From contig JAIXOR010000002.1 of the NCBI GenBank assembly GCA_027486655.1, forward strand, positions 47,035 through 111,034: DNA of 64,000 nucleotides, in the 5' to 3' direction. The stretch is from Verrucomicrobiaceae bacterium. Its GTDB lineage: Bacteria > Verrucomicrobiota > Verrucomicrobiia > Verrucomicrobiales > Akkermansiaceae. A program made the translations under genes and the position numbers. This document shows positions 19,554 through 29,677 of the stretch, one piece after another; the stretch's first letter is position 1; every line of letters begins with the position of its first letter. The notes beneath the pieces are model-generated. The model made no database searches. It saw only the letters and a program-made list of their open reading frames with translations, and was not told the origin of the DNA.

Positions 19554-21716
19554 TTATTTGACCGGGGAAATTTCATAAACGGGCGACTGTCCGGGTGCTG
19601 CCACCGAGGGTTTGGGCACGGGTGCGTCAACGGCTGTGATCAGCAGGTTATCGAACCAAGGCGTGCTGAGCTTCTTTTTCTCCGCACCTGTGAGCAGGCC
19701 GGCCATGCCTTGCGGATAAAGCGAGTCCTCCGCCTTCAGGACCGGCTTGTCATCGACCAGGCCGGTGATCATGAAACCTTGGAAACGGAGTTTCAGATTA
19801 TGCCACTGGTTCGGGCCGATGTGGGTTAGCTTGACGCTGGCCAACACTTTTTCACCACCCTCGCCGTTGTCTCTCGAAGCCAGGATGATGGCCTGCTGTT
19901 CGGCATCGCCGGTGGCTTTCTTTTTGTCCTTCTTGCCGCGAATGACGACGAGGCGGCATTCGCCATCGTCGCCGAGTTCCAGGAAGTAGCCTTTCGGGAT
20001 GAATCCATAACCGGTGCCGACGTGATTGACCCGTCCCATGACGGCCGCGGAGTCGCCCGGGTTCAGATAGATGTCGGAACTGACTTCATAATCCTTCCAC
20101 TGGTCGTCACCGAGAATCGTGTAGGGTTGCCAGTCGGGTGCCCACGAGATGGTCGGCTTGGGAACGACCTGACGCAGGCATTTGCCCTGCTTGTCCGGGC
20201 GCTCGGCGAGTTCGAAAGCGCCCGCGATATCCGCCGTGTAGCGCGGCAGTTGTCCCCACTGCTTGGGGGAGGAGTATGAGTCGAAGGTTTCGTAATAGGG
20301 AAACGGAAACGACTCGGGCTCGGGAATGTTAGTGAAGGAACCTTTCTTTTGTCCGGTGGTCGTGGAAATCGAATAGAGAGACTGGGGATCGAGGGTGATG
20401 AAAAACGTTCCGTTCACCGGCTTGATGTCGGTTTGTCGGATGAACTGCTCGTCCGCATTACTTCGCCAAACGCAGAGATCCTTTGCTGCCAAACCTCCAC
20501 CGATTTGAAACCTGAGTGTCTGAAGTGATTTCGCCTCCCGGGTTTCGATGATGATGCTGTAATTGTTGTCGGGTGCTTTCAAGGTGACGAGCGTTCCGCC
20601 GCCCGCGAGCGTTTGACATCCGCCGTTCAGATACTCCCAGCCGACGCCGCTGAACTGCCCGTAGTGCGCATAGCCCCACAGGTTTTCACGGACCTGATAG
20701 CTGCCGCTCCATGGCGAACGCGCCAACAGCATGGCGGGATCCTCGGAATACGGCTCCATCGGATAGACACCCGCGATGTCGTACCAGAGCACGGTGCGCG
20801 TCGCGCCGCTGATGATGAAATTCCTGTTGAATGCCTGCACGACGCCGAGCGCGCAATCGAATGCTTTGAGATAAACGTGATCCTCGGTATCCCAGATCGA
20901 TTTGCCCATCTTCGCCGCCATCGCCTGAACCTCAGGAGTCGCGGTGAAATGCTTCGGTTGCATCCCGCTCATCGTGTGGCCGCCGATGATGTCGATGGCG
21001 TCGCGCAGTTTCTCATCGGTGAGCATGTCCTTCACGAAGTCGAACTTGTCCTTCACGAAGTGGTCGAATGCGTGGATCCTGACCTTGTCGAAGCCCTTCG
21101 CATCGAGCGTTGTGCGGAGCGATTTCACGAAGTTGTAGTCGTATCCCTTTTCGTTGCGGCAGCCGATGGCGTCGAATTCCAAACCGTAAACGTTTCGCAG
21201 CCCCTCCAGCCACTTCACATAATAGTCCGCGGCGTCCTGCGACCAGAATTTGCCCTTGCCCACCCAGCCCGGCGCGCTCCACGCCAGACCGTCGAGGGTC
21301 ATTTCAGGATTACGCTTTTTCGCCTCGCGCATGATCCACCAAGTGTAGCCGCGCGTGTAATCGAGATCGTCGCGGGTGTGCATGTGGCTGGGCATCGAAC
21401 CTTGGGTGGAATTCCCATCACCGGGGATTTCCACTAATAAAGCGCTCACAGACGCACCGAACTTTGGCTTGTAAACGAGGTCGAGGATCTGACTCCGTTG
21501 CGGCTCGGGGTAGTCCTTGAGCAACACGGAAGTCGCGCCGCCTCCATTGACCACGCCGATGCCTTCGAAGAGTCTGCCGCCGGCATCGCCTTTGAGTTCG
21601 ACCAATTGCAACACCGGCTCCGCGAAGCAGGCGTGGGGCGATAATTGGCAGATGAGGACAAACGCGAATGACAGCAAGGCGCGCCGCGGACTCTTGGAAA
21701 CGGGATGGAGGATCAT
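19554..21716 (-). CDS. Secreted GH59 (galactocerebrosidase)-like glycosidase
   Basis: A 720-residue secreted enzyme whose first ~450 residues align by eye with GH59. These include FEGIGVVNGGGATSVLL, YPEPQRSQILDLVYKPKFG, SHMHTRDDLDYTRGYTWW and MREAKKRNPEMTLDGLAWS. The acid/base glutamate is in CRNEKG (E189) and the nucleophile in WDTED (E278), the two positions used by galactosylceramidases. The signal peptide ends near CFAEP. The C-terminal ~200 residues form a beta-sandwich (YYETFDSYSSPKQWGQLPRY, YFLELGDDGECRLVV). GH59 acts on beta-galactosides; in this operon a plant or algal galactan is more likely than a galactolipid. Gaps of 18-19 bp on either side fit co-transcription. Confidence 0.83.
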   Translation of the reverse strand: MILHPVSKSPRRALLSFAFVLICQLSPHACFAEPVLQLVELKGDAGGRLFEGIGVVNGGGATSVLLKDYPEPQRSQILDLVYKPKFGASVSALLVEIPGDGNSTQGSMPSHMHTRDDLDYTRGYTWWIMREAKKRNPEMTLDGLAWSAPGWVGKGKFWSQDAADYYVKWLEGLRNVYGLEFDAIGCRNEKGYDYNFVKSLRTTLDAKGFDKVRIHAFDHFVKDKFDFVKDMLTDEKLRDAIDIIGGHTMSGMQPKHFTATPEVQAMAAKMGKSIWDTEDHVYLKAFDCALGVVQAFNRNFIISGATRTVLWYDIAGVYPMEPYSEDPAMLLARSPWSGSYQVRENLWGYAHYGQFSGVGWEYLNGGCQTLAGGGTLVTLKAPDNNYSIIIETREAKSLQTLRFQIGGGLAAKDLCVWRSNADEQFIRQTDIKPVNGTFFITLDPQSLYSISTTTGQKKGSFTNIPEPESFPFPYYETFDSYSSPKQWGQLPRYTADIAGAFELAERPDKQGKCLRQVVPKPTISWAPDWQPYTILGDDQWKDYEVSSDIYLNPGDSAAVMGRVNHVGTGYGFIPKGYFLELGDDGECRLVVIRGKKDKKKATGDAEQQAIILASRDNGEGGEKVLASVKLTHIGPNQWHNLKLRFQGFMITGLVDDKPVLKAEDSLYPQGMAGLLTGAEKKKLSTPWFDNLLITAVDAPVPKPSVAAPGQSPVYEISPVK

Positions 21717-21734
21717 GCGGATTGCTTGCTGGTG

Positions 21735-24686
21735 TTAGGGATGAGCGACCGGCTCGTAAATCTCCGCTTCGACGATTTCAAGTGTGCCTTTCCCTCCTCC
21801 TGCCTTGGCATCATCGAGTTTCTTGCCGGTGACCTCGACCATGCCGAATCCGTCCTTTTCTTCAATCACTCCCGCAAGTGCGATCCGGACGGATTTGCCC
21901 GGCGTCGGCTTGAGCGGGAGGGTGACGTAGCCGAGGCTTTTCGGCGTGGTGCCGACATAGGCTTCCTTGCCATCGACCATGATGCGGACCGGATAGGATT
22001 TGCTGCGCCAACCGCCCATTTTTAGCGTCACCTCGCTGACGGTCGCGGATCGCTCCAACTCGAATTGAATCCACGCTGTTTCGCGCTTGCCGTCGTTTTT
22101 CCAAGCGGAGTTCTCATTATCGTCGAAGGTCCTTCCGGCCTCATCCGCTTTCGCTCCGGCAGTAGCACTGGTGATTCCAACGGGCTTGCGGGTCGGCGTG
22201 ACGGAATCCCCGGGCGGTGTGGGGCCCCGTTTCAGCGAGGCGGGCAGGGTCGCGGCGGGAAGAACCTTGGCCAGGCCGTCGATCACGACTATGGGCTTGG
22301 AAACGAGTTCGATGGACGCGGACCTCAGACCATCGGCGCTGGCTTTGATGGAGATCTTTCCCGCTTGCGGGAGCGAGCGGATGAGTACCCGATTCACGCC
22401 GCACTCGACGGGGAGCTGTCTGGACAGAATACAGTTGTCGGCACCTTGGGCAATGCCGCCGCGCCACTCGGCAGGGCCGGTTAGATCGAAGTTGATGGAA
22501 TTGAAGGCCGTCGGGCAGCGACTGCCTTTTGCATCGACCACTTCCACCTCAACAAGCGTCATGTCCGCCCCGTCAGCGAGCAAGCCACCGGGGGCGGTGA
22601 GCGGAGTCAGCTTGAGCGCGACGGGGGCGCCGACGGTTTTCTTTTCCGTTTCGCAGAGCTTCCGGTTCTTCAGATCGTAGCCGACGGCTTTGATCGACCC
22701 CGGCTGGAACGGCACCTCTTTCCAAGTGAAAAGAAAGCGATTGCTTTGCTCGCCCAATCCCAACGACTTTCCGTTGACGAACAACTCGACCTTGTCAGCG
22801 GAGGAAACGGCGTAAACCGGCTTCTTCACCGATGGCTCATAATTCCAATGGCCAACGATGTAGGCGGCGGGTTTCTCCACATCCACCCAGCCGTTCCACA
22901 TCACCTGATGGGCGTAAAACGCGTCCTTGGGGATGCGCATGGCGTCCACTTCACCGGAGCGCCGGTAGCTTTCCGCGCCGCGGCCGTGGGTGTTCGTGTC
23001 AGAGAAAACAATATTCACGCCTCCGGCGCTGGAACGGATGCCGGTACCGGGCCGCTCACGCCAGTAGTCATGCCAGCGTGCGACGGTTTCCACCGTATAC
23101 GTATCCTGGTTTCGGTTATACGGCGCACCACTCTCGCCTTTTGGCGCCGGAGGTCCGTCGCCATCCTTGTGATAGGGAGGCGACCACTCGTCCCAATACT
23201 TGCGCAGCGCCTCATCGCGGCAGTATTCGGTGGCCCAGAAAGGAATGCGCGCGCTCTTGTTGATGTAGAGCATCTCGCCGCCATACTCGGCGACCCTGCT
23301 GTCCAACATTTCGCGTGAACCGGAGGCACGACCGCCATGCGGATCGTATTGATCGCGCAGCGCCTTGAGTTCGGTCATGTGAACCTCGCTGATGCTCTCG
23401 TTGCCACCTTCATAGAAAACCACGCTCGGGTTGTTGCGGTTGTAGATGATGGCGTCGCGCATGAGTTCCACACGCTGGTCCCATTGGCGGCCTTCGACGT
23501 CCTTCTCCTTGTCCCCCGCCGGCATGGCTTGCAACAAACCGACGCGGTCGCACGACTCGATGTCCTGTTTCGCCGGGGTGACGTGCATCCAACGCACGAG
23601 GTTGGCATTGCTCTCCACCATCAGTTCGTTGCTGAAATCGCTCAGCCACGGCGGCACCGATCCCCCGACCGCCGGCCACTCGTTGGTCGAGCGTTGCGCG
23701 TAGCCTTTCATCTGCAGCGTGCGGTCGTTGAGCTTCACCATGCCGTTAGCAAACTCCAGTTTGCGGAAACCGGTGCGGGTCGTGACGGTATCGACGGGTT
23801 TGCCATCCACCTTGAGCGTCGTGGACACGTCGTAGAGATAGCCATAGCCCCAGCTCCAGAAATTTAGATCGGAAACCTTGGCGCTCGCACTGATCGTTTT
23901 GGTTTCACCGACACCGAGCGTCTGCTCACCGCCTTGGATTGTCTGGACCAGCTTGCCATCCGGGCCCGTGATGATGACTTCATAGCTGAATTTCTTCGGC
24001 ACGGGATATTCGTTTTTCACCTGCGTTTCCGCAGTCACCTTGGCCGACCTGCCCTTGATGTCGAAATCCCGCGCGTAAACGTAAACTCCGGTGGTGCCGA
24101 GATTCGAGTAGAGCGGCAGCGTCTGATAGAGCTTGTCCGTGACGTGCAAGCGGACGTTTTTCGGGATGCCGCCGTAGTTGGCGGCGAAGTCGTTGACGTT
24201 CCACTGGAAGCCCGATCCCGTTGCTTTCTCGACATATTTCGTCGAGTTGTCGATCCGCACTGCCAGCACATTTCCGGCGGATTTCACCTTGTCCGTGATG
24301 TCGAATCCGAACGCCATGACGCCATTCTCGCTGCGCCCGATGAACTCGCCGTTCAGATAGAACTCACCGGCCTGCCGGATGCCCTCGAATTCGAGAAACA
24401 CCTTCTTGCCCGCCGCTTCGGGCGGCAGCTTGAAATGCTTGCGATACCAAACGATCCCGGATGGCAGCTTCTTGTTCGTCACCTTGAAGGAGCTGTCTTC
24501 GTTCCACGCGTGCGCCAGCGTGACTTTCTTCCAGTCCGTGTCAGCGAAAGACACTGCTTCCGCGCCGCTCTCGTCGGCGGGTTTAAGGAGCCAGCCGGGA
24601 TTGAAGTTGTAGGTAACGCGAGGGGCGGCAGTGACGATGGCGCAGCCGAGTATCAATAGGACTGCGTGGCAGTGAGTGGATCTCAT
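21735..24686 (-). CDS. Secreted glycoside hydrolase family 2 (beta-galactosidase/glucuronidase-like) with C-terminal F5/8-type domain
   Basis: A 983-residue exported enzyme. After a signal peptide (ends VTAAPRV) come the GH2 sugar-binding domain (WYRKHFKLPP, GEFYLNGEFIGRSENG), the immunoglobulin-like domain and the TIM barrel. The acid/base glutamate is in FYEGGNESISEV (about E430). The conserved arginine region reads MKGYAQRSTNEW, where many family members have RGxxxH, so substrate specificity may be unusual. A DUF4982-like part follows (KVELFVNGKSLGLGEQ). The last ~150 residues resemble a discoidin/NPCBM-like carbohydrate-binding domain (DDNENSAWKNDGKRETAWIQ). It lies between the GH115 and GH59 genes with gaps of 14 and 18 bp. 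Confidence 0.86.
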   Translation of the reverse strand: MRSTHCHAVLLILGCAIVTAAPRVTYNFNPGWLLKPADESGAEAVSFADTDWKKVTLAHAWNEDSSFKVTNKKLPSGIVWYRKHFKLPPEAAGKKVFLEFEGIRQAGEFYLNGEFIGRSENGVMAFGFDITDKVKSAGNVLAVRIDNSTKYVEKATGSGFQWNVNDFAANYGGIPKNVRLHVTDKLYQTLPLYSNLGTTGVYVYARDFDIKGRSAKVTAETQVKNEYPVPKKFSYEVIITGPDGKLVQTIQGGEQTLGVGETKTISASAKVSDLNFWSWGYGYLYDVSTTLKVDGKPVDTVTTRTGFRKLEFANGMVKLNDRTLQMKGYAQRSTNEWPAVGGSVPPWLSDFSNELMVESNANLVRWMHVTPAKQDIESCDRVGLLQAMPAGDKEKDVEGRQWDQRVELMRDAIIYNRNNPSVVFYEGGNESISEVHMTELKALRDQYDPHGGRASGSREMLDSRVAEYGGEMLYINKSARIPFWATEYCRDEALRKYWDEWSPPYHKDGDGPPAPKGESGAPYNRNQDTYTVETVARWHDYWRERPGTGIRSSAGGVNIVFSDTNTHGRGAESYRRSGEVDAMRIPKDAFYAHQVMWNGWVDVEKPAAYIVGHWNYEPSVKKPVYAVSSADKVELFVNGKSLGLGEQSNRFLFTWKEVPFQPGSIKAVGYDLKNRKLCETEKKTVGAPVALKLTPLTAPGGLLADGADMTLVEVEVVDAKGSRCPTAFNSINFDLTGPAEWRGGIAQGADNCILSRQLPVECGVNRVLIRSLPQAGKISIKASADGLRSASIELVSKPIVVIDGLAKVLPAATLPASLKRGPTPPGDSVTPTRKPVGITSATAGAKADEAGRTFDDNENSAWKNDGKRETAWIQFELERSATVSEVTLKMGGWRSKSYPVRIMVDGKEAYVGTTPKSLGYVTLPLKPTPGKSVRIALAGVIEEKDGFGMVEVTGKKLDDAKAGGGKGTLEIVEAEIYEPVAHP

Positions 24687-24700
24687 GGGAATTGAAGATT

Positions 24701-27262
24701 TCAGGGCAAGCGCGTTTCCGCCGGTCCGTCATAGGAAGGTTTCACGCCTCCGAGGTCGATGACGATCTTGTCCACGACCACACCGGCATCGACGGCGATC
24801 AGGCGCAAGTTGTGCGCGCCGGGCTTGAGGGTATTGGGAAGCTTGAGCGTGGCTTCGGTGGCATTGGATAGGACGCGGTCCGCCCACTCCTTGCTTTTCG
24901 GATGAAAGCCGGTGGTCACGGCGAGAGAAAGCGGCGGGCCGCCATCGATGGAAACGGCAAGACGTAGGCCATGGCCGGTGACCAGTGGATGGGTCGGCAG
25001 CAATCGGACGCGGAGGGTTGCTGCGTGGTCGGTGGTGGTATGGAAACGATAGTCCAGCGATGGTGCGGCATCCGGCGTGAGGGTGACGGTGGAAGGCAGC
25101 ACCGTCACCGCCGCCCCACTGCGACCGAGGCCTGGAATGCTGCGCCAGCCCGCACCGCAGGGCAGATCGTTTCTCGCGGCGAAGTGGCCGGCATGGATTG
25201 AGACCAAGCCATCGCGTTCCATGAAGTCACCCGGCCCGGCACCCTGCGGCTTGGAAAGCGCCGATACCAAGGGCGGCGCGGGCGGGCAAACATGGTCCCC
25301 GCCCGGCTCGGGTCGTGGTGCGGCAGGGTCTGCCTGATAACGTTTCCACTGTTTGCCGATGCCACCGGTTGTCACGATGTGCCGCCATTTTCCACCGGCG
25401 ATCTCCAGGTTGTAGTGATCGGTGAGTGCGTTCATGCGGCCCCTCGCTTCATCGGCAGCGCGGCTGTTGGCATCCGGAGAGCGACCGCGGGCGGCATCGG
25501 CACGGGCGAGTTCAGCGCGGAAGCAGGCCTCGTTGGCAGCGGCTGTGATCGCGACCGGATAGCCGACCAGCTGAAAGAAGGCATCCCGCGCTTGGGCGGG
25601 CAGCTTGGCGGCTATGGCTTCGCTGTCCTTCAGGAGCCGGGCGACATCGTCCAGCCGCTGCAAGATCTCCGCCTCATGCAGCTGCGTCGGTTGATAGGGA
25701 GTGAGCGGAAGATGCCACTGGAGGTGTTCGGTCTTGCGGGCGAAGTTGATGGCATGCAATCGGGCGAGAATGTCCGCCACGGGTTCCGCGTTCTCTTGTC
25801 CGAAATCCCTCGCCGCCGTTTCCAAGAGGAACCGCGCCGGAGCTTCAGGAACCGTGCGGTCGGCATTCCAGGCGAGATCGAGGAAAAACTCGGTGGAGCG
25901 CTCGGTATTCTTGATGTCGCCCGCGTTGACGATCCAGACGCTACGGGCTCCATGTTCGTAAGCGCGCATCATTTCCGACCAAACGAGTGCGGGGGGCAGG
26001 GTGTCGATCCAAAGCCAGGAAATCGGCGCACCGAGATAGGAGGCATGATAATACACGCCGAAGCCACCGGATCTGCGGCGCTCGGCATCGCTGGCGAAGC
26101 GGCGGACGTATCCGAAGTTGTCGTCCGGCCAGATGATGGGCACATCGTCGGGCACACGCAGTCCGGCGTCGTAGTCATCGAGCACCTCCTTGTAGGGCAC
26201 GAAGACCTGGCCGACCCGGGCCGCGTCTCCCGAGCCGAGATGGCGCTCTAACAGATCGCGCTGATCCGTGAAGATCCGTTCAAGGGTGGCGATGCGCTCC
26301 ACCTGGGTCCTGGGTCCGACGATCGGGCTGTCGTGAATGCCGCGCATGCCGATCGTGAAGAGGCTTTCGCCGGCCGTCCTCTCCTTCACGCGTTGTTCCC
26401 AGTAAGCGAGGACCCCGTCGCGATTCTTGAGATAATTGTAATCGTCCTTGGGCTTTTTCCATTCACTGGTGTTGCTGCGGAGCATCGGCTCCGCATGGCT
26501 GGAGCCGAGGACGATGCCGTATCGGTCCGCCATCGCGGCGTTCCCCGGGATGAGGTGGAACGCCTTCGTGCATTCATGCATCGCGGGCCAGATCGTGTTG
26601 GCACGGAGGCGGAGGAGCAGCTCGAACACCCGTGCGTAGGTTTTCGGGCCGATGTCCTTCACTTCGGGTTCGAAGGTTTTTGCAGCCCACGGATGGAGAC
26701 CCCAGTCCTCGTCATTGATGAAAATGCCGCGGTATTTCACGGCGGGCTGGTCGATCGGTTCCTCGCCGATGTTCAGGCGCAACTCGGAGTGACGCGCCAC
26801 CGGAACATCCGCCCACCAATGCCAGGGCGAGACGCCGATGCGGCGGGAAAGCTCGTAGATGCCGAAAGCAAGGCCGCGCTTGTCCGATCCGGCGATGGTC
26901 AACACGCCGGGCGTTGCGGAGAGCCGGAAGGCCTCCCAGCGGCCTGCCAGATCGGGCGCGAGCACCAGTTCGACACGCGGACAGGTCTTGTCGGCGGGCG
27001 GGGCGGTTAGAACTTCGGGTTTGAAACCCGAGACTCCGGAAATGTCAGCCGCCAGATCACGCGCGGCGATTTCCACCACTTCGGGCGCACCGGCAGGAAG
27101 TAGGATGGGAGCTGCGTTGCCACCGGTGACAAGGGGAAAGCCGGTTGCGGATTCGGATACGATGCCGATCCTCCGTCCCTCGTCAGCCGTCACCGGCAGC
27201 ACCGCGAGGAACAGCCAGGCTGTTAGCGCGGGTTTGCCGGAAATCCTTTTCCTGTGCGTCAT
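24701..27262 (-). CDS. Secreted glycoside hydrolase family 115 (alpha-glucuronidase-like)
   Basis: An 853-residue protein with signal peptide (ALTAWLFLAVLPVTADEG). GH115 signatures run through the chain: AFGIYELSRRIGVSPWHWW, VKYRGIFINDEDWGLHPW, LRANTIWPAMHECTKAFH, GIVLGSSHAEPML and IIWPDDNFGYVRR. These enzymes release (4-O-methyl-)glucuronic acid from xylan side chains or from arabinogalactan/gum. It is the first gene of the five-gene operon, so the promoter should lie in 27263-27344. Together with GH2, GH59-like, GH28 and CE12 members it points to a branched, acetylated, uronic-acid-containing polysaccharide. No transporter or regulator is adjacent. Confidence 0.88.
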   Translation of the reverse strand: MTHRKRISGKPALTAWLFLAVLPVTADEGRRIGIVSESATGFPLVTGGNAAPILLPAGAPEVVEIAARDLAADISGVSGFKPEVLTAPPADKTCPRVELVLAPDLAGRWEAFRLSATPGVLTIAGSDKRGLAFGIYELSRRIGVSPWHWWADVPVARHSELRLNIGEEPIDQPAVKYRGIFINDEDWGLHPWAAKTFEPEVKDIGPKTYARVFELLLRLRANTIWPAMHECTKAFHLIPGNAAMADRYGIVLGSSHAEPMLRSNTSEWKKPKDDYNYLKNRDGVLAYWEQRVKERTAGESLFTIGMRGIHDSPIVGPRTQVERIATLERIFTDQRDLLERHLGSGDAARVGQVFVPYKEVLDDYDAGLRVPDDVPIIWPDDNFGYVRRFASDAERRRSGGFGVYYHASYLGAPISWLWIDTLPPALVWSEMMRAYEHGARSVWIVNAGDIKNTERSTEFFLDLAWNADRTVPEAPARFLLETAARDFGQENAEPVADILARLHAINFARKTEHLQWHLPLTPYQPTQLHEAEILQRLDDVARLLKDSEAIAAKLPAQARDAFFQLVGYPVAITAAANEACFRAELARADAARGRSPDANSRAADEARGRMNALTDHYNLEIAGGKWRHIVTTGGIGKQWKRYQADPAAPRPEPGGDHVCPPAPPLVSALSKPQGAGPGDFMERDGLVSIHAGHFAARNDLPCGAGWRSIPGLGRSGAAVTVLPSTVTLTPDAAPSLDYRFHTTTDHAATLRVRLLPTHPLVTGHGLRLAVSIDGGPPLSLAVTTGFHPKSKEWADRVLSNATEATLKLPNTLKPGAHNLRLIAVDAGVVVDKIVIDLGGVKPSYDGPAETRLP

Positions 27263-27344
27263 CGGCAGGAGCTTACCCCACCGCGGGGCTTCATCTCGCT
27301 ACTGCAATCGAAGTAAAACCGTCCCATTCGCCATTCAGCGCCCG

Positions 27345-27385
27345 AAAAAAAGAAACCCCGCCGGCCATGGAGGACGACGGGGTTT
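27345..27385 (-). terminator. Rho-independent terminator of the EF-G gene
   Basis: On the minus strand AAACCCCGTCG (complement of 27375-27385) pairs with CGGCGGGGTTT (complement of 27353-27363, one mismatch), followed by C and seven T (complement of 27345-27351). It starts 25 bp after the EF-G stop codon and separates it from the GH115 operon. Confidence 0.85.
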
Positions 27386-27409
27386 TGGAAACAGGATCCT
27401 GGAGGTCGC

Positions 27410-29500
27410 TTACTTCTTGAGGGCTTCCTCGCGGGCCTTGGCCTTGGCGATGACTTCGTCCGAGACGTTTTTCGGGCAGGGCGCGTAGTGGCTGAACTCC
27501 ATGGAGAACTGGCCGCGGCCGGAGGTCATGGTGCGGAGGTCGCCGATGTAGCCGAACATGGCGGAGAGCGGGGCCTCGGCCTTGACGCGCACACCACCGG
27601 GGGTGGGCTCCTGACCTTGGATCATGCCGCGGCGGCGGTTGAGGTCGCCGATGACGTCACCGACCTTTTCCTCGGGGGCGAAGACATCGAGCTTCATCAT
27701 GGGCTCGAGGATCTGCGGACCGGCCTTGGGCATGGTCTGGCGATAAGCGGCCTTGGCGGCGATTTCGAAGGCGATGGACGAGGAGTCCACGGCGTGGAAA
27801 CCACCGTCGGTGAGGGTGACCTTGAAGTCCAAGCAGGGGTAGCCGGCAAGCGGTCCCTTGTCGACGGAGGTCTTGAAGCCCTTGTCGACCGCGGGGATGA
27901 ACTCCTTCGGCACGTTGCCGCCGACCACTTTGGATTCGAAGACGAAGCCGGAGCCGGGTTCGCCGGGCTCGATGGTGTAGTCGATCTTCGCGAACTGACC
28001 GGAACCACCGGACTGTTTCTTGTGGGTGTAGCTGTCGGTGACGGCCTTGGTGATGGTTTCGCGGTAGGCGACCTGGGGTGCGCCGACGTTGACCTCGACC
28101 TTGTGGGTGCGCTTGAGGATGTCGATCTTGATGTCGAGGTGGAGCTCGCCCATGCCCTTGAGAATCATTTCGTTGGTTTCCTCGTCGGTTTCGACGCGGA
28201 ACGAAGGATCTTCCTGGACCATCTTGCCGATGGCGTTGGCGAGTTTCTCGGCGTTGGCCTTGTCCTTGGCGGCGACGGCGATGGAGATCACCGGATCCGG
28301 GAACACCATCGGCTCGAGGGTGGCGGGGTTCTTCTCGTCGCAAAGGGTGTGACCGGTCTGCACGTTCTTGAGACCCACGATGGCGACGATGTCACCGGCT
28401 TGGGCGGAATCGACTTCGTTGCGGTCATCGGCGTGCATTTCCACCATGCGGGAAACGCGCTCGGTTTTGCCGGTGAAGGAGTTGAGGATGGTGTCGCCCT
28501 TTTTCACGGTGCCGGAGTAGATCCGGGTGAAGGTGAGCGCGCCGAACTTGTCGTCCATGATCTTGAAAGCCAGCGCACGGAGCGGGGCGTTCGGATCGCT
28601 CTTGGCGAATTGGCCGGTCTCATTGCCCTCGGCGTCCACTTCGGGAAGCGGCTTCACTTCGAGCGGGGAAGGAAGGTAGTCCACCACAGCGTCGAGCACG
28701 AGCTGGAGGCCCTTGTTCTTGAACGAGGAACCGCAATAGGTCGGGAAGAAAGCGAGGTCGATGGTGCCCTTGCGGATGCACTTCTTGATTTGCTCGATGG
28801 TCGGCTCAGTGCCCTCGAGGTAGGCCTCCATGATTTCGTCGTCCTGTTCGACGGCGGTTTCGATGAGGGCGGCGCGGTATTCCTTGGCCTTGTCCACCAT
28901 GTCGGCGGGGATTTCCTCGACCTTGAAGTTTTCCGGTTGTCCGGACTCGTCCCAGATGTGGGCCTTCATGGTGAGGAGGTCGACCACACCGACGAAGTCA
29001 GACTCCGTGCCGATCGGCAGGACCATGACGAGCGGGTGCGCGCCGAGGATCTTTTTGACCTGGGCGACGACGCGGTAGAAATCGGCTCCGATGCGGTCGA
29101 GCTTGTTGACGTAGATGACGCGGGAAACCTTGGAATCGTTGGCGTAGCGCCAGTTGGTTTCCGACTGGGGCTCCACGCCGCCGGATCCGCAGAACACGCC
29201 GACGCCGCCGTCGAGCACCTTGAGCGAGCGGTACACCTCGATGGTGAAGTCCACGTGGCCGGGGGTGTCGATGACGTTGAATTGGTGACCCTTCCAGAAG
29301 CAGGTGGTGGCGGCGGACTGGATGGTGATGCCGCGCTCGGCTTCCTGCTCCATGAAGTCCATGGTGGATGCGCCGTCGTGGACCTCGCCGATTTTGTGGA
29401 TCTTGCCGGTGAGCTTGAGAATGCGCTCGGTGGTGGTGGTTTTGCCGGCGTCAACGTGCGCGAAAATGCCGATGTTGCGGTATTTGGAGAGGTCCTTCAT
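27410..29500 (-). CDS. fusA: Translation elongation factor G, stand-alone copy
   Basis: A 696-residue ribosomal translocase GTPase. G1 is [13 protein letters not shown]3 is DTPGHVDF and G4 is NKLD (usually NKMD). Domain II ([19 protein letters not shown]), domain III, domain IV ([16 protein letters not shown], the tRNA-mimicry tip) and domain V ([12 protein letters not shown]) are all present, so the factor is complete. Variants such as [26 protein letters not shown] and SSFKNKG resemble the second EF-G group found beside the str-operon copy in many bacteria. No rpsL, rpsG or tuf is adjacent. I infer either a second EF-G or a detached main copy. It is transcribed divergently from pabB and ends in a strong terminator. 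Confidence 0.9.
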   Translation of the reverse strand: MKDLSKYRNIGIFAHVDAGKTTTTERILKLTGKIHKIGEVHDGASTMDFMEQEAERGITIQSAATTCFWKGHQFNVIDTPGHVDFTIEVYRSLKVLDGGVGVFCGSGGVEPQSETNWRYANDSKVSRVIYVNKLDRIGADFYRVVAQVKKILGAHPLVMVLPIGTESDFVGVVDLLTMKAHIWDESGQPENFKVEEIPADMVDKAKEYRAALIETAVEQDDEIMEAYLEGTEPTIEQIKKCIRKGTIDLAFFPTYCGSSFKNKGLQLVLDAVVDYLPSPLEVKPLPEVDAEGNETGQFAKSDPNAPLRALAFKIMDDKFGALTFTRIYSGTVKKGDTILNSFTGKTERVSRMVEMHADDRNEVDSAQAGDIVAIVGLKNVQTGHTLCDEKNPATLEPMVFPDPVISIAVAAKDKANAEKLANAIGKMVQEDPSFRVETDEETNEMILKGMGELHLDIKIDILKRTHKVEVNVGAPQVAYRETITKAVTDSYTHKKQSGGSGQFAKIDYTIEPGEPGSGFVFESKVVGGNVPKEFIPAVDKGFKTSVDKGPLAGYPCLDFKVTLTDGGFHAVDSSSIAFEIAAKAAYRQTMPKAGPQILEPMMKLDVFAPEEKVGDVIGDLNRRRGMIQGQEPTPGGVRVKAEAPLSAMFGYIGDLRTMTSGRGQFSMEFSHYAPCPKNVSDEVIAKAKAREEALKK

Positions 29501-29677
29501 GCCTGGAATGGTGCTGCGGTTTTCCCGATCCGGAATGGGTCGGGGGGCGCATCTCTAGTCAGGGAATCGGTTTTGGCAATCCTAGAGTCGGAGTTTTTCG
29601 GGGCTGGCGGGCGTTTCGAGGGGCGGCGGCCGGGATTCCCGCTTGCTTCCGGGGGGCGGCGGGCCTTGGTTTCCGCC

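Noticed and set aside
27488..29677. A very long plus-strand open frame antisense to the EF-G gene and continuous with pabB
   Set aside because: EF-G is certain on the other strand. The antisense frame is open because of GC-rich codon bias and has Gly/Asp/Val-heavy composition. Only the part from about 29678 has PabB motifs.
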